DNA from: an uncultured Collinsella sp.
GTDB taxonomy: Bacteria > Actinomycetota > Coriobacteriia > Coriobacteriales > Coriobacteriaceae
Assembly (NCBI GenBank): GCA_900547655.1
Contig: URHQ01000011.1
Location: forward strand, 1 to 35,004
Length of the DNA stretch: 35,004 bases
Direction of reading: 5' to 3'
Under the pieces are notes generated by a model, which was given only the letters and a program-made list of their open reading frames with translations, had not been told where the DNA came from and did not search any database. The position numbers and the translations under genes were made by a program. Below, in pieces: positions 1 to 6,369 of the stretch (positions are counted from its first letter, which is position 1; every line of letters starts with the position of its first letter).

Positions 1-19
1 AGATGTGTATAAGAGACAG
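1..19. other. Tn5 mosaic-end adapter remnant
   Basis: The first 19 bases match the Tn5 transposase mosaic end (AGATGTGTATAAGAGACAG) exactly. This sequence is ligated to fragment ends in tagmentation library preparation. It is therefore an untrimmed adapter at a contig end and not genomic DNA. Genomic sequence starts at base 20. Confidence 0.97.
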
Positions 20-104
20 GGCCAACACCTACGATCTCGTCAACAACAACGCTGTGCTGATGCCCGCCGACATCGCCGCTCACTTCGGGGAGGTGCTTGC
101 ATAA
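20..104 (+). CDS. rplD: 50S ribosomal protein L4, C-terminal fragment
   Basis: Only the last 27 codons are present. They read ANTYDLVNNNAVLMPADIAA and end in VLA followed by TAA at 102-104. This tail matches the C-terminus of L4, where a conserved N-x-Y-D-L/I-V-N-N segment is usual, and it is directly followed by rplW as in bacterial S10 operons. The 5' part is missing because the contig ends here, behind the adapter. L4 binds 23S rRNA and lines the exit tunnel. In some bacteria it also represses the S10 leader, but no leader is visible in this window. Confidence 0.85.
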
Positions 105-392
105 ATGACCGCCCACGAGATCATCATCCGTCCGATCGTGTCCGAGCGTTCCTTCTCCGGCATGGAGCTGAACAAGTACACGTTCGAGGTCGCCAAGGAT
201 GCTAACAAGTATCAGATCAAGGACGCTGTCGAGGAGATCTTCGGCGTCAAGGTCGTTCGCGTGAACACCCTGACGGTCAAGCCCAAGACCAAGCGCGTGC
301 GCTATGTCGCCGGCAAGACCCGTTCTTGGAAGAAGGCCATCGTCACGCTGGCCGAGGGCGACACCATCGAGGTCTTTGGCAACCAGGCCTAA
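105..392 (+). CDS. rplW: 50S ribosomal protein L23
   Basis: This 95-residue protein has the L23 pattern: an N-terminal HEIIIRPIVSERS segment, a central KYTFEVAKDANK strand region, and a basic VKPKTKRVRYVAGKTRSWKK loop that contacts 23S rRNA. L23 sits at the polypeptide exit and is the docking point for trigger factor and the signal recognition particle. The start codon abuts the rplD stop without a gap, and the ribosome binding site (GGGGAGG, about 87-93) lies inside rplD, which suggests translational coupling. Length is normal for the family. Confidence 0.97.
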   Translation: MTAHEIIIRPIVSERSFSGMELNKYTFEVAKDANKYQIKDAVEEIFGVKVVRVNTLTVKPKTKRVRYVAGKTRSWKKAIVTLAEGDTIEVFGNQA

Positions 393-571
393 GACTCGCT
401 GCTGTTGAGTGAGCTCATGCCTCCCAAATAGGGGAGGCGGGAGCTCAAGGTTTTGGGCGTATAAAATGGACACGCCCGGAACCGTGTATACGTCCGGTGT
501 CATCGCACCCGAGGCAGAACCTCGAATCCCTGTCTGCGATGGCTAACGGATTCCTATTGAAAGGGATTGTA
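393..571 (+). promoter_or_regulatory. Long rplW-rplB gap with hairpin and TATAAA element
   Basis: This 179-base gap is unusual, because S10 operon genes are normally a few bases apart. It holds a stem-loop with GCCTCCC at 419-425 pairing with GGGAGGC at 432-438, framed by GAGCTC at 411-416 and 441-446, followed by a short T-rich stretch. A TATAAA box lies at 460-465. No good -35 element is seen at the right spacing, so an internal promoter is only possible. The region could be an attenuator, an RNA processing site or a weak internal promoter. A similar gap with TATAAA lies upstream of rplN. Confidence 0.4.
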
Positions 572-1402
572 ATGGCTGTAAAGCACCTTAAGCCGACCTC
601 CGCTGGTAGGCGTTGGCAGACGATCTCCGACTTCTCCGAGATCACCTGCACCAAGCCCGAGAAGTCTCTTCTCGAGCCCCTGCCCAAGAAGGCCGGTCGT
701 AACAACAACGGCCGCATCACCACCCGCCACCAGGGCGGCGGCGTGAAGCGTCGTTACCGCGTGATCGACTTCAAGCGCAACAAGGACGGCGTGCCCGCCA
801 AGGTTGCCACGATCGAGTACGATCCGAACCGTTCCGCTCGCATCGCTCTGCTGCACTACGCTGACGGTGAGAAGCGCTACATCCTGGCCCCCAAGGGCCT
901 CGAGGTCGGTCAGACCATCATGTCCGGTTCTGACGCCGACATCAAGCCGGGCAACGCTCTGCCCCTCGCCGACATCCCCGTCGGTACGCTCATCCACGCC
1001 GTCGAGTTCCAGCCGGGCAAGGGCGCTGCTATCGCCCGTTCCGCCGGTAACTCCTGCCAGCTGATGGGTAAGGAGGGCAAGTACGCTATCGTCCGTATGC
1101 CTTCCTCCGAGATGCGCCGCATCCTCGTTACCTGCCGCGCCACCGTCGGTGAGGTCGGCAACGCCGATCACTCCAACATCGTCATCGGCAAGGCCGGCCG
1201 TAAGCGTCACATGAACGTGCGCCCGACCGTCCGCGGTACCGTCATGAACCCTGTCGACCACCCGCACGGCGGTGGCGAGGGCAAGAACCATACCTCTGGT
1301 CGTCCCTCCGTTACCCCCTGGGGTAAGCCGACGAAGGGCCTTCGTACGCGCAAGAAGAAGAAGGTCTCGAACCAGCACATCATTCGTCGCCGTAAGAAGT
1401 AA
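572..1402 (+). CDS. rplB: 50S ribosomal protein L2
   Basis: This 276-residue protein is full-length L2. It carries the central RNA-binding OB/SH3-like domains (QGGGVKRRYRVIDFKR near residue 60) and the conserved C-terminal NPVDHPHGGGEGK motif, whose histidine lies near the peptidyl transferase centre. L2 helps join the subunits and supports peptidyl transfer. The start at 572 is chosen over an in-frame ATG at 497, because MAVKHLKPTSAGRR is the normal L2 N-terminus and a GAAAGGGA ribosome binding site sits at 559-566. The extra 25 codons upstream look non-coding. Confidence 0.97.
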   Translation: MAVKHLKPTSAGRRWQTISDFSEITCTKPEKSLLEPLPKKAGRNNNGRITTRHQGGGVKRRYRVIDFKRNKDGVPAKVATIEYDPNRSARIALLHYADGEKRYILAPKGLEVGQTIMSGSDADIKPGNALPLADIPVGTLIHAVEFQPGKGAAIARSAGNSCQLMGKEGKYAIVRMPSSEMRRILVTCRATVGEVGNADHSNIVIGKAGRKRHMNVRPTVRGTVMNPVDHPHGGGEGKNHTSGRPSVTPWGKPTKGLRTRKKKKVSNQHIIRRRKK

Positions 1403-1434
1403 TTTCGGATACCGAGTTTTAGGAGAAAGCACTT

Positions 1435-1695
1435 ATGAGCAGAAGTCTCAAAAAGGGCCCGTTCGTGGAGACTCGCCTTCTCTCGCGTATCACCGCGATG
1501 AACGAGGCTGGCAAGAAGGACGTCGTGAAGACCTGGTCCCGCGCGTCCACCATCTTCCCCGAGATGGTTGGTCACACCATCGCCGTCCACGACGGCCGCA
1601 AGCATGTGCCCGTGTATGTTACCGAGTCCATGGTTGGTCACAAGCTCGGCGAGTTCGCGCCGACTCGTACGTTCCGTGGCCACAAGGCCAAATAG
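1435..1695 (+). CDS. rpsS: 30S ribosomal protein S19
   Basis: The 86-residue product shows the S19 signature elements: the N-terminal SRSLKKGPFV and the C-terminal VGHKLGEFAPTRTFRGHKAK. S19 sits in the head of the small subunit with S13 and contacts the A-site region and 16S rRNA. A TTAGGAGA ribosome binding site lies just upstream. It follows rplB by 32 bases and precedes rplV by 14 bases, in standard S10 operon order. No anomalies are visible. Confidence 0.97.
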   Translation: MSRSLKKGPFVETRLLSRITAMNEAGKKDVVKTWSRASTIFPEMVGHTIAVHDGRKHVPVYVTESMVGHKLGEFAPTRTFRGHKAK

Positions 1696-1709
1696 GGGGT
1701 TAACCGTAA

Positions 1710-2081
1710 ATGGCAACTAAGTCTATTGAAACTGAGGCCACCGAGGTTCGCGCCGTCGCTAAGTACGTGCGTGTTTCCCCCAGCAAGGCCCGCCTGGTGG
1801 TCGATCTGATCCGCCGCAAGCCTGTTGCTCAGGCCTTCGACATCCTCCACTTCTGCGACCGCGCCGTCGCCGTGGATGTCGAGAAGGTTCTCCGTTCCGC
1901 CGTTGCGAACGCCGAGAACAACAACGGTCTGCGTGCCGACAACCTGGTTGTCGCCGCTGCCTATGTTGACGAGGGTCCGACGCTTAAGCGCATCCGTCCC
2001 CGCGCCAAGGGTTCCGCTTCTCGCATTCTGAAGCGTACTTCCCACATCACCGTCGTCGTTGCTCCTCGAAAGGAGGCGTAA
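1710..2081 (+). CDS. rplV: 50S ribosomal protein L22
   Basis: The 123-residue protein matches L22. It has the KYVRVSPSKARLVVDLIRRK helix near residue 20, and the tunnel-lining beta hairpin region around residues 83-105 (VDEGPTLKRIRPRAKGSASR), followed by a THITVVV-type C-terminal strand. L22 lines the peptide exit tunnel with L4. Its N-terminus is about 10 residues longer than the shortest homologues (MATKSIETEATEVRA). It is six bases upstream of rpsC, and the AAGGAGG in its last codons serves as the rpsC ribosome binding site. Confidence 0.97.
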   Translation: MATKSIETEATEVRAVAKYVRVSPSKARLVVDLIRRKPVAQAFDILHFCDRAVAVDVEKVLRSAVANAENNNGLRADNLVVAAAYVDEGPTLKRIRPRAKGSASRILKRTSHITVVVAPRKEA

Positions 2082-2087
2082 AGCTGT

Positions 2088-2798
2088 ATGGGTCAGAAAG
2101 TCTACCCCACCGGCTTCCGTCTTGGCATCACCGAGAACTGGCGCTCCCGCTGGTTCGCAGAGAAGGATTACGCTAAGACCCTCGGTAACGATCTCGAGAT
2201 CCGCAAGTACCTCGAGAAGCGTCTTTCCCGCGCAGCTGTCTCCCGCGTCGAGATCGAGCGCGCTGGCGACAAGGTGAAGGTCATCATCCTCACCGCTCGC
2301 CCCGGCGTTGTCATCGGTAAGAAGGGTGCCGAGATCGATACCCTCCGCACCGAGCTCGAGAAGGTCGCTGGCGTCTCCAAGGGCCAGCTCTCCGTCGACG
2401 TTGTCGAGATCAAGCGCCCCGAGCTCGACGCCAACCTCGTTGCTCAGTCTATCGCCGAGCAGCTCGAGGGCCGCGTTGCCTTCCGTCGCGCTATGCGCAA
2501 GGCTGTCCAGTCCGCCCGCAAGGCCGGCGCTAAGGGCATCCGTATCCAGTGCTCCGGTCGTCTCGGCGGTGCCGAGATGGGCCGTCGTGAGTGGTACCGC
2601 GAGGGTCGCGTGCCTCTGCACACCCTCCGTGCCAAGATCGACTACGGCACGGCTGTCGCCAGCACCACCATGGGCGCTTGCGGCGTGAAGGTCTGGATCT
2701 ACCTGGGCGAGAAGCTCCCGGGCCAGCCTGTTCCCAACCCTGCACTCGAGGGCTCTTCCCGTCCTCGTCGTCGTAACTCCGAGAGGAGGGGTCAGTAG
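2088..2798 (+). CDS. rpsC: 30S ribosomal protein S3
   Basis: The 236-residue product is S3. An N-terminal MGQKVYPTGFRLGITENWRS segment is followed by a KH domain with the GxxG loop in VVIGKKGAEI (about residues 72-82), and then by the S3 C-terminal domain around SGRLGGAEMGRREWYREG. S3 lines the mRNA entry channel with S4 and S5 and contributes to helicase activity. The tail after residue 215 is basic and likely disordered. The stop codon overlaps the GTG start of rplP by one base. Confidence 0.97.
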   Translation: MGQKVYPTGFRLGITENWRSRWFAEKDYAKTLGNDLEIRKYLEKRLSRAAVSRVEIERAGDKVKVIILTARPGVVIGKKGAEIDTLRTELEKVAGVSKGQLSVDVVEIKRPELDANLVAQSIAEQLEGRVAFRRAMRKAVQSARKAGAKGIRIQCSGRLGGAEMGRREWYREGRVPLHTLRAKIDYGTAVASTTMGACGVKVWIYLGEKLPGQPVPNPALEGSSRPRRRNSERRGQ

Positions 2799-3301
2799 TG
2801 CTTGCCCCTAAGCGTATTCTTCACCGCAAGGTGCAGCGTGGCTCCATGAAGGGCCAGGCCAAGGGTAATACCGAGCTGCATTTCGGCGAGTTTGGTATCC
2901 AGGCTCTCGAGGCCCATTGGATCACCAACCGTCAGATCGAGGCCGCTCGTATTGCCATGACCCGCTACATGAAGCGTGGCGGTCGTGTCTACATCACGAT
3001 CTTCCCTGATAAGCCCATCACCAAGAAGCCTGCTGAGACTCGCATGGGTTCTGGTAAGGGTAACCCAGAGGAGTGGGTGGCCGTCGTCAAGCCCGGCCGC
3101 ATCATGTTCGAGGTCAAGGGCGTGCCCGAGGAGGTCGCTCGCGAGGCTCTGCGTCTTGCACAGCACAAGCTTCCCATCAAGACCAAGATTGTTGCTGCCA
3201 AGAACGCTGAGCAGCGCATCGAGAAGGAGATGGCTGAGGAGGCCGCTCTCGAGGCCAAGTGGGCTGCTGAGGACGCCGCCGCCGCCAAGGAGGAGAACTA
3301 A
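2798..3301 (+). CDS. rplP: 50S ribosomal protein L16 with extended acidic/alanine tail
   Basis: The first 140 residues are a normal L16 (RILHRKVQRGSMKGQAKGN, then GRVYITIFPDKPITKKPAETRMGSGKGNPE). L16 organises the A-site tRNA region and the 5S rRNA side of the large subunit. The start is a GTG that shares its first base with the rpsC stop codon. The protein is 167 residues against about 137-144 in most bacteria. The surplus is a C-terminal helix-prone tail rich in Ala, Glu and Lys (AEQRIEKEMAEEAALEAKWA and on), ending AKEEN. The stop overlaps the rpmC start by one base. Confidence 0.96.
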   Translation: MLAPKRILHRKVQRGSMKGQAKGNTELHFGEFGIQALEAHWITNRQIEAARIAMTRYMKRGGRVYITIFPDKPITKKPAETRMGSGKGNPEEWVAVVKPGRIMFEVKGVPEEVAREALRLAQHKLPIKTKIVAAKNAEQRIEKEMAEEAALEAKWAAEDAAAAKEEN

Positions 3302-3516
3302 TGAAGCCCGCAGAGATTCGTGAGCTCTCGGACGCTCAGCTCGTTGAGAAGCTGAAGGAAATGCGCGCCGAGCTCTTTAACCTTCGTTTCCAGATGGCCA
3401 CCAGCCAGCTGGACAACACCGCTCGCGTCAACACCGTGAAGAAGGACATCGCTCGCGTCCTCACGGAGCAGCGCGCCCGCGAGATCGCAGCGGAGAAGTC
3501 CGCTGTCGCCGAGTAG
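3301..3516 (+). CDS. rpmC: 50S ribosomal protein L29
   Basis: The 71-residue product has the two-helix L29 layout: MKPAEIRELSDAQLVEKLKE, then AELFNLRFQMATSQLDNTAR and a C-terminal IARVLTEQRAREIAAEK helix. L29 lies next to L23 at the exit tunnel. The ATG overlaps the rplP stop codon (TAATG), so translation is probably coupled. The last ten residues (AEKSAVAE) extend slightly beyond the shortest homologues. Confidence 0.96.
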   Translation: MKPAEIRELSDAQLVEKLKEMRAELFNLRFQMATSQLDNTARVNTVKKDIARVLTEQRAREIAAEKSAVAE

Positions 3517-3532
3517 GACCTAAGGAGAGAAC

Positions 3533-3793
3533 ATGACTGATTCGCGTAACTCGCGTAAGGTCCGTACGGGTGTCGTTACCTCCGTCTCCGGTGCCAAGAC
3601 CATTGTTGTCACCATCACCGAGCGCAAGCGTCACCCCAAGTACGGCAAGATGATGACCAGCTCCAAGAAGCTGCACGCTCACGACGAGGAGTGCACGGCT
3701 GGCGTGGGCGACACCGTCCGCGTTATGGAGACCCGTCCTATGTCCAAGATGAAGCGTTGGCGCCTCATCGAGGTCGTCGAGCGCGCTAAATAA
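3533..3793 (+). CDS. rpsQ: 30S ribosomal protein S17
   Basis: The 86-residue protein is S17, an OB-fold that binds helices of the 16S 5' domain early in assembly. Visible signatures are RTGVVTSVSGAKTIVVTITE near residue 12, RKRHPKYGKMM, and the C-terminal GDTVRVMETRPMSKMKRWRL. A TAAGGAGAG ribosome binding site lies at 3522-3530. It is the last gene before a 118-base gap that precedes rplN. Confidence 0.97.
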   Translation: MTDSRNSRKVRTGVVTSVSGAKTIVVTITERKRHPKYGKMMTSSKKLHAHDEECTAGVGDTVRVMETRPMSKMKRWRLIEVVERAK

Positions 3794-3911
3794 GCAGTCG
3801 CTCTTACGACTTGTACGTTTCCGAAGATGTGCGTATGCCTGGCTTGCATATCACAGGCCGTATAAAGGCAGCGCACCTCTCTTCGGTTCTTAGTTCGGAG
3901 GAACATCTACC
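3794..3911 (+). promoter_or_regulatory. rpsQ-rplN gap with possible internal promoter
   Basis: This 118-base gap breaks the tight spacing of the operon. It contains TATAAA at 3861-3866 and a TTGCAT at 3844-3849, but they are only 11 bases apart, so they do not form a standard promoter together. GGAGGAAC before the rplN start is a good ribosome binding site. The TATAAA is preceded by GGCCG, recalling the GGGCG-TATAAA upstream of rplB. An internal promoter or processing site is possible but unproven. Confidence 0.3.
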
Positions 3912-4280
3912 ATGATTCAGATGCAAACCATGCTGAACGTCGCCGACAACTCCGGCGCTCGCAAGATTCGCTGCATCAAGGTGCTTGGCGGTTCCAAGCG
4001 TCGTTATGCAGGCATCGGCGATGTGTTCATCGGTGCTGTCCAGGAGGCTACCCCTGGCGCCAACGTCAAGAAGAAGGACGTTGTCCGTTGCGTCGTCGTT
4101 CGCACCGTTAAGGAGATCCGCCGCAAGGATGGCTCCTACATTCGCTTTGATGAGAACGCCTGCGTTGTCATCAACAACGATGGTTCGCCCGTCGGCACCC
4201 GTATCTTCGGGCCCGTCGCTCGCGAGCTTCGTGACAAGAAGTACATGAAGATCGTCTCGCTCGCTCCCGAGACCCTGTAG
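3912..4280 (+). CDS. rplN: 50S ribosomal protein L14
   Basis: The 122-residue product is L14, with the typical start MIQMQTMLNVADNSGARKI, a central VRCVVVRTVKEIRRKDGSYI strand pair, and the C-terminal GTRIFGPVARELRDKKYMKI. L14 binds 23S rRNA at the subunit interface and is the contact site for RsfS. A GGAGG ribosome binding site lies at 3897-3901. It is separated from rplX by 13 bases. Length and key residues look normal. Confidence 0.98.
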   Translation: MIQMQTMLNVADNSGARKIRCIKVLGGSKRRYAGIGDVFIGAVQEATPGANVKKKDVVRCVVVRTVKEIRRKDGSYIRFDENACVVINNDGSPVGTRIFGPVARELRDKKYMKIVSLAPETL

Positions 4281-4293
4281 TTAGGGGAGATAT

Positions 4294-4599
4294 ATGTATA
4301 TCAAGAAGGGCGATAAGGTCCAGGTTCTCTCTGGTAAGGATCGCGGCAAGCAGGGCGTTGTCCTGCGTGCTCTCCCCGCCGAGAACAAGGTCGTTGTCGA
4401 GGGCGTTTCGGTCGTCAAGAAGGCCGTCAAGCCCAACGCTGCCAACCAGCAGGGCGGCATCGTTTCGCAGGAGGCTCCCATCGACGCCTCCAACGTCAAT
4501 CTCGTTTGCCCCGAGTGCGGTAAGGTTACCCGCGTCGGTCACGAGAAGGACGGCAAGAACAAGCTGCGCGTCTGCAAGAAGTGCGGCCACAAGTTCTAA
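4294..4599 (+). CDS. rplX: 50S ribosomal protein L24 (zinc-ribbon type C-terminus)
   Basis: The 101-residue product begins with the KOW motif (KKGDKVQVLSGKDRGKQGVV, residues about 4-23) that defines L24, an early assembly protein near the tunnel exit. The C-terminus carries a CPEC pair and a CKKC pair about 20 residues apart, a potential zinc-binding ribbon found in many L24 proteins. A GGGGAGA ribosome binding site precedes the ATG. In most bacteria rplE follows at once; here a terminator follows within 30 bases, so this gene ends the operon in this assembly. Confidence 0.97.
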   Translation: MYIKKGDKVQVLSGKDRGKQGVVLRALPAENKVVVEGVSVVKKAVKPNAANQQGGIVSQEAPIDASNVNLVCPECGKVTRVGHEKDGKNKLRVCKKCGHKF

Positions 4600-4625
4600 G
4601 CTGCCCGCAACATTAAGTTGCTAGC

Positions 4626-4664
4626 AAAGGCCCGGATGCCCCACGGCACCCGGGCCTTTTTCTA
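4626..4664 (+). terminator. Rho-independent terminator after rplX
   Basis: AAAGGCCCGG plus TGCC at 4626-4640 pairs with GGCA plus CCGGGCCTTT at 4645-4660 around a CCAC loop, with a single mismatch in the stem. It is followed by a T-run. The A-tract on the left lets it act in both directions. It closes the ribosomal operon after rplX. Confidence 0.9.
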
Positions 4665-5218
4665 TCGCTACTCGATGGCTTCGGGTTTGCCGTCCCGTCA
4701 TTCCGGTTGCATCCAGTTTTCGGTGCCGTCTCGAATCGAGTGCCGCCAGGTGACACCCTGTCGCGTTTCGTCGGCTTCGGTGACAAAAGTCGGGACAACT
4801 CCAAAAACTATTTTCGAACTCAGGGCTTTGAGTTTTTGTTTTAGTCCCAAAGGGCGCGGCGGGATGCCTTTGAAGGCTCGATAGCGCCGAAACGCCCGTT
4901 TTGAAACTCAAATGCCTTTTCGCGTGCAAGACGCCAGCTGCAATAGGAAGTGAATCAACGCAGGTGGCTTTCAAACAGTTTGCAAAACTGCAGGTCGCAG
5001 GTCATCATTGCCAGTAGGAGAAATGAGTAGTCTCAGGTGGCTTGCTCATGAGTTGACTAACGGGATTTGAGATTACGCTGACGTCCGGAATCGCTTCGAG
5101 CACGGCGTTAAGTTTTTGGGGTTTGGGCGCAGCCCCTGCACCCGCGAGCGCGGGCCTTAAGCCCGCCGAGAGAGTGACGCGTCGAAAACGAAAGGGAAAG
5201 AGAGAAGGGGCCGTTCCT
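4665..5218. other. Non-coding or decayed stretch between rplX and IS3 remnant
   Basis: No convincing gene is seen in these 554 bases. The base composition is lower in GC than its neighbours, with scattered T-runs. A 72-codon minus-strand reading frame (5005-5223) starts inside the inverted repeat at the IS end. It ends in the unusual string PPETTHFSYWQ, lacks a clear ribosome binding site and matches no family I can name. A short palindromic element (CGGGCCTTAAGCCCG) lies near 5152-5166. The stretch is probably the scar of a rearrangement. Confidence 0.4.
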
Positions 5219-5271
5219 ATCATTCAGGTTGCGACCGAAGAAGACAAGGAGACCCCCTGAGCCTGAATGAT
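5219..5271. repeat. 10-bp inverted repeat at the IS3 remnant edge
   Basis: ATCATTCAGG at 5219-5228 is the exact reverse complement of CCTGAATGAT at 5262-5271, leaving a 33-base loop. It lies at the 3' end of the transposase remnant and its loop covers the last codons of that frame. It may be part of the IS end or a terminator for the transposase; which one cannot be decided here. Confidence 0.55.
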
Positions 5272-5820
5272 GCCCCACAGACCGCGTCCGACCGAGCTCA
5301 AGCCGAGCTTTTCCTGACGTCCGCCTTCGCGGAGATGATGGCTGGATTGGCTATGGATTGGCAACACCAATTTGGACGATTCCGGGAGGGACGGTCCCGC
5401 CTCCCTGAACTCGACCGGCGACATGTAGCCCAGTGTCGAGTGGATCCTGAAGTTGTTGTACCAGTGCACGTAATCCGAGAGCTTGGCTCGGAGCTCGCGC
5501 GCCCCTCCTCGGTCCTGCGGAGTGGCCGACGATCTCCCCGTTGCAGAGGTCGACGAGCAGGCAGACGTAGTTCCACGATGCCCCGACGCGTACGCAGGCC
5601 AGGTCGCTGCATATTTGGGTGCGCGGCGCCCTGCCGCCGAAGCCGCGCGCGACGACGTTCGGCACGTCGGCCTCGTTGACCGCCCCGGGGTGCACCTTGA
5701 ACCTCTTCCTGCCGTATGTGCCGGCCAGGCCGTTCTCCCTCATGATGCGGCGGACGCGGCGCCGGCTGACGGTAACGCCCGACCTCCTGGGCGACGCCTT
5801 GATCTTGCGCGATCCGTTCC
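5224..5820 (-). pseudogene. IS3-family transposase (OrfB) remnant with internal deletion
   Basis: Read on the minus strand, the product starts in the HTH_21-like zone (GSRKIKASPRRSGVTVSRRR, then RRIMRENGLAGTYGRKRFKV) and enters the integrase core (RTQICSDLACVRVGASWNYV, then LLVDLCNGEIVGHSAG). Near 5500 the reading frame jumps to the family's C-terminal end: ELRAKLSDYVHWYNNFRIHS, then TLGYMSPVEFREAG. The block that normally holds the second catalytic Asp (HTDRGSEF-type) and the third Glu is gone, so the enzyme is dead. The N-terminus is cut at about 5820, where the nucleosidase fragment begins on the other strand. No OrfA is present. Confidence 0.85.
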
Positions 5821-6143
5821 GGCCCTTGCTGGCGGCATGCGCCGCCGCGGCCGCCGTCGCCCCCGACATTAAGGTCCTCGAGGGCCGCGTCGTCTCCGGC
5901 GACCAGTTCGTCTCGCCCGCGGAACAGAAGGAGCGCATCCTCGCGACCTTCGGCGACCTGTGCTGCGAGATGGAGGGCTGCACCATCGCGCAGGCCGCCT
6001 ATCTCAACGGCGTGCCCCTCGTCGTCGTGCGCGCCATCAGCGACAAGCCCTGCGCCGAGGGCCAGGTCGTCGACTACAACACCTTCGAGAAGAAGGCCGC
6101 CTGCGACTGCGCCCGCATCGCCGCGCGCATGGTTAAGCTTTAG
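5821..6143 (+). pseudogene. mtnN: 5'-methylthioadenosine/S-adenosylhomocysteine nucleosidase, C-terminal fragment
   Basis: About 95-105 codons remain, ending at TAG 6141-6143. They contain family hallmarks: LEGRVVSGDQFVS, then CCEMEGCTIAQAAYLNGVPL, and VVRAISDKP. The Glu in the MEG motif and the Asp in AISD correspond to the purine- and ribose-binding catalytic residues. The N-terminal half, with the other catalytic Glu and the glycine-rich start, is missing. The open frame upstream runs antisense through the IS3 remnant, so any protein from it would be a meaningless fusion. The enzyme normally cleaves MTA and SAH to recycle methyl-donor by-products. A full copy elsewhere in the genome is possible. 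Confidence 0.82.
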
Positions 6144-6196
6144 GCCCTGCGCGCCGGGGCCCTTCTTTATGTTGGGACCCCGGCGCGCAGGGCCCT
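6143..6196. terminator. 17-bp perfect stem after the mtnN fragment
   Basis: Bases 6143-6159 (GGCCCTGCGCGCCGGGG) pair perfectly with 6178-6194 around an 18-base loop; the first base of the stem is the last base of the mtnN stop codon. CCC at 6160-6162 can add to the stem against GGG at 6174-6176. The T-tract after the stem is weak (CTTTCC). It is most likely the original mtnN terminator that survived the truncation. Confidence 0.7.
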
Positions 6197-6369
6197 TTCC
6201 AAAGCGAAGTGTCGAGCCGAAGTGTTGAGCGTCGGCCCTGAATGTTCAATGGCCGTTGTTTTCTGCCCCTCAAGTGGTGGACTTTTCCTCGGGGCTGTTG
6301 ATTCCCCCACGCGCCCCTTTCCGTTCTCTGTGTTCCCCTTATACTCCTTGTACGAGGAGGTAAGAAGTC
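6197..6369 (+). promoter_or_regulatory. Upstream region of the LevR-like regulator
   Basis: The 173-base gap ends in a strong ribosome binding site (GAGGAGGT, 6354-6361) before the ATG at 6370. A TATACT at 6340-6345 could be a -10 box; the -35 position (about 6317-6322) reads CTTTCC, a poor match, so an activator may be required. No sigma-54-type GG-N10-GC element was recognised. Confidence 0.35.

Noticed and set aside
554..1432. 292-codon minus-strand frame opposite rplB, and similar long antisense frames opposite S3, YgfK and XdhD
   Set aside because: These are shadow frames caused by GC-rich codon bias on the coding strand; the plus-strand genes are clear family members.
5483..5872. Plus-strand frame across the IS3 remnant
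   Set aside because: It is antisense to recognisable transposase sequence and has no similarity of its own.
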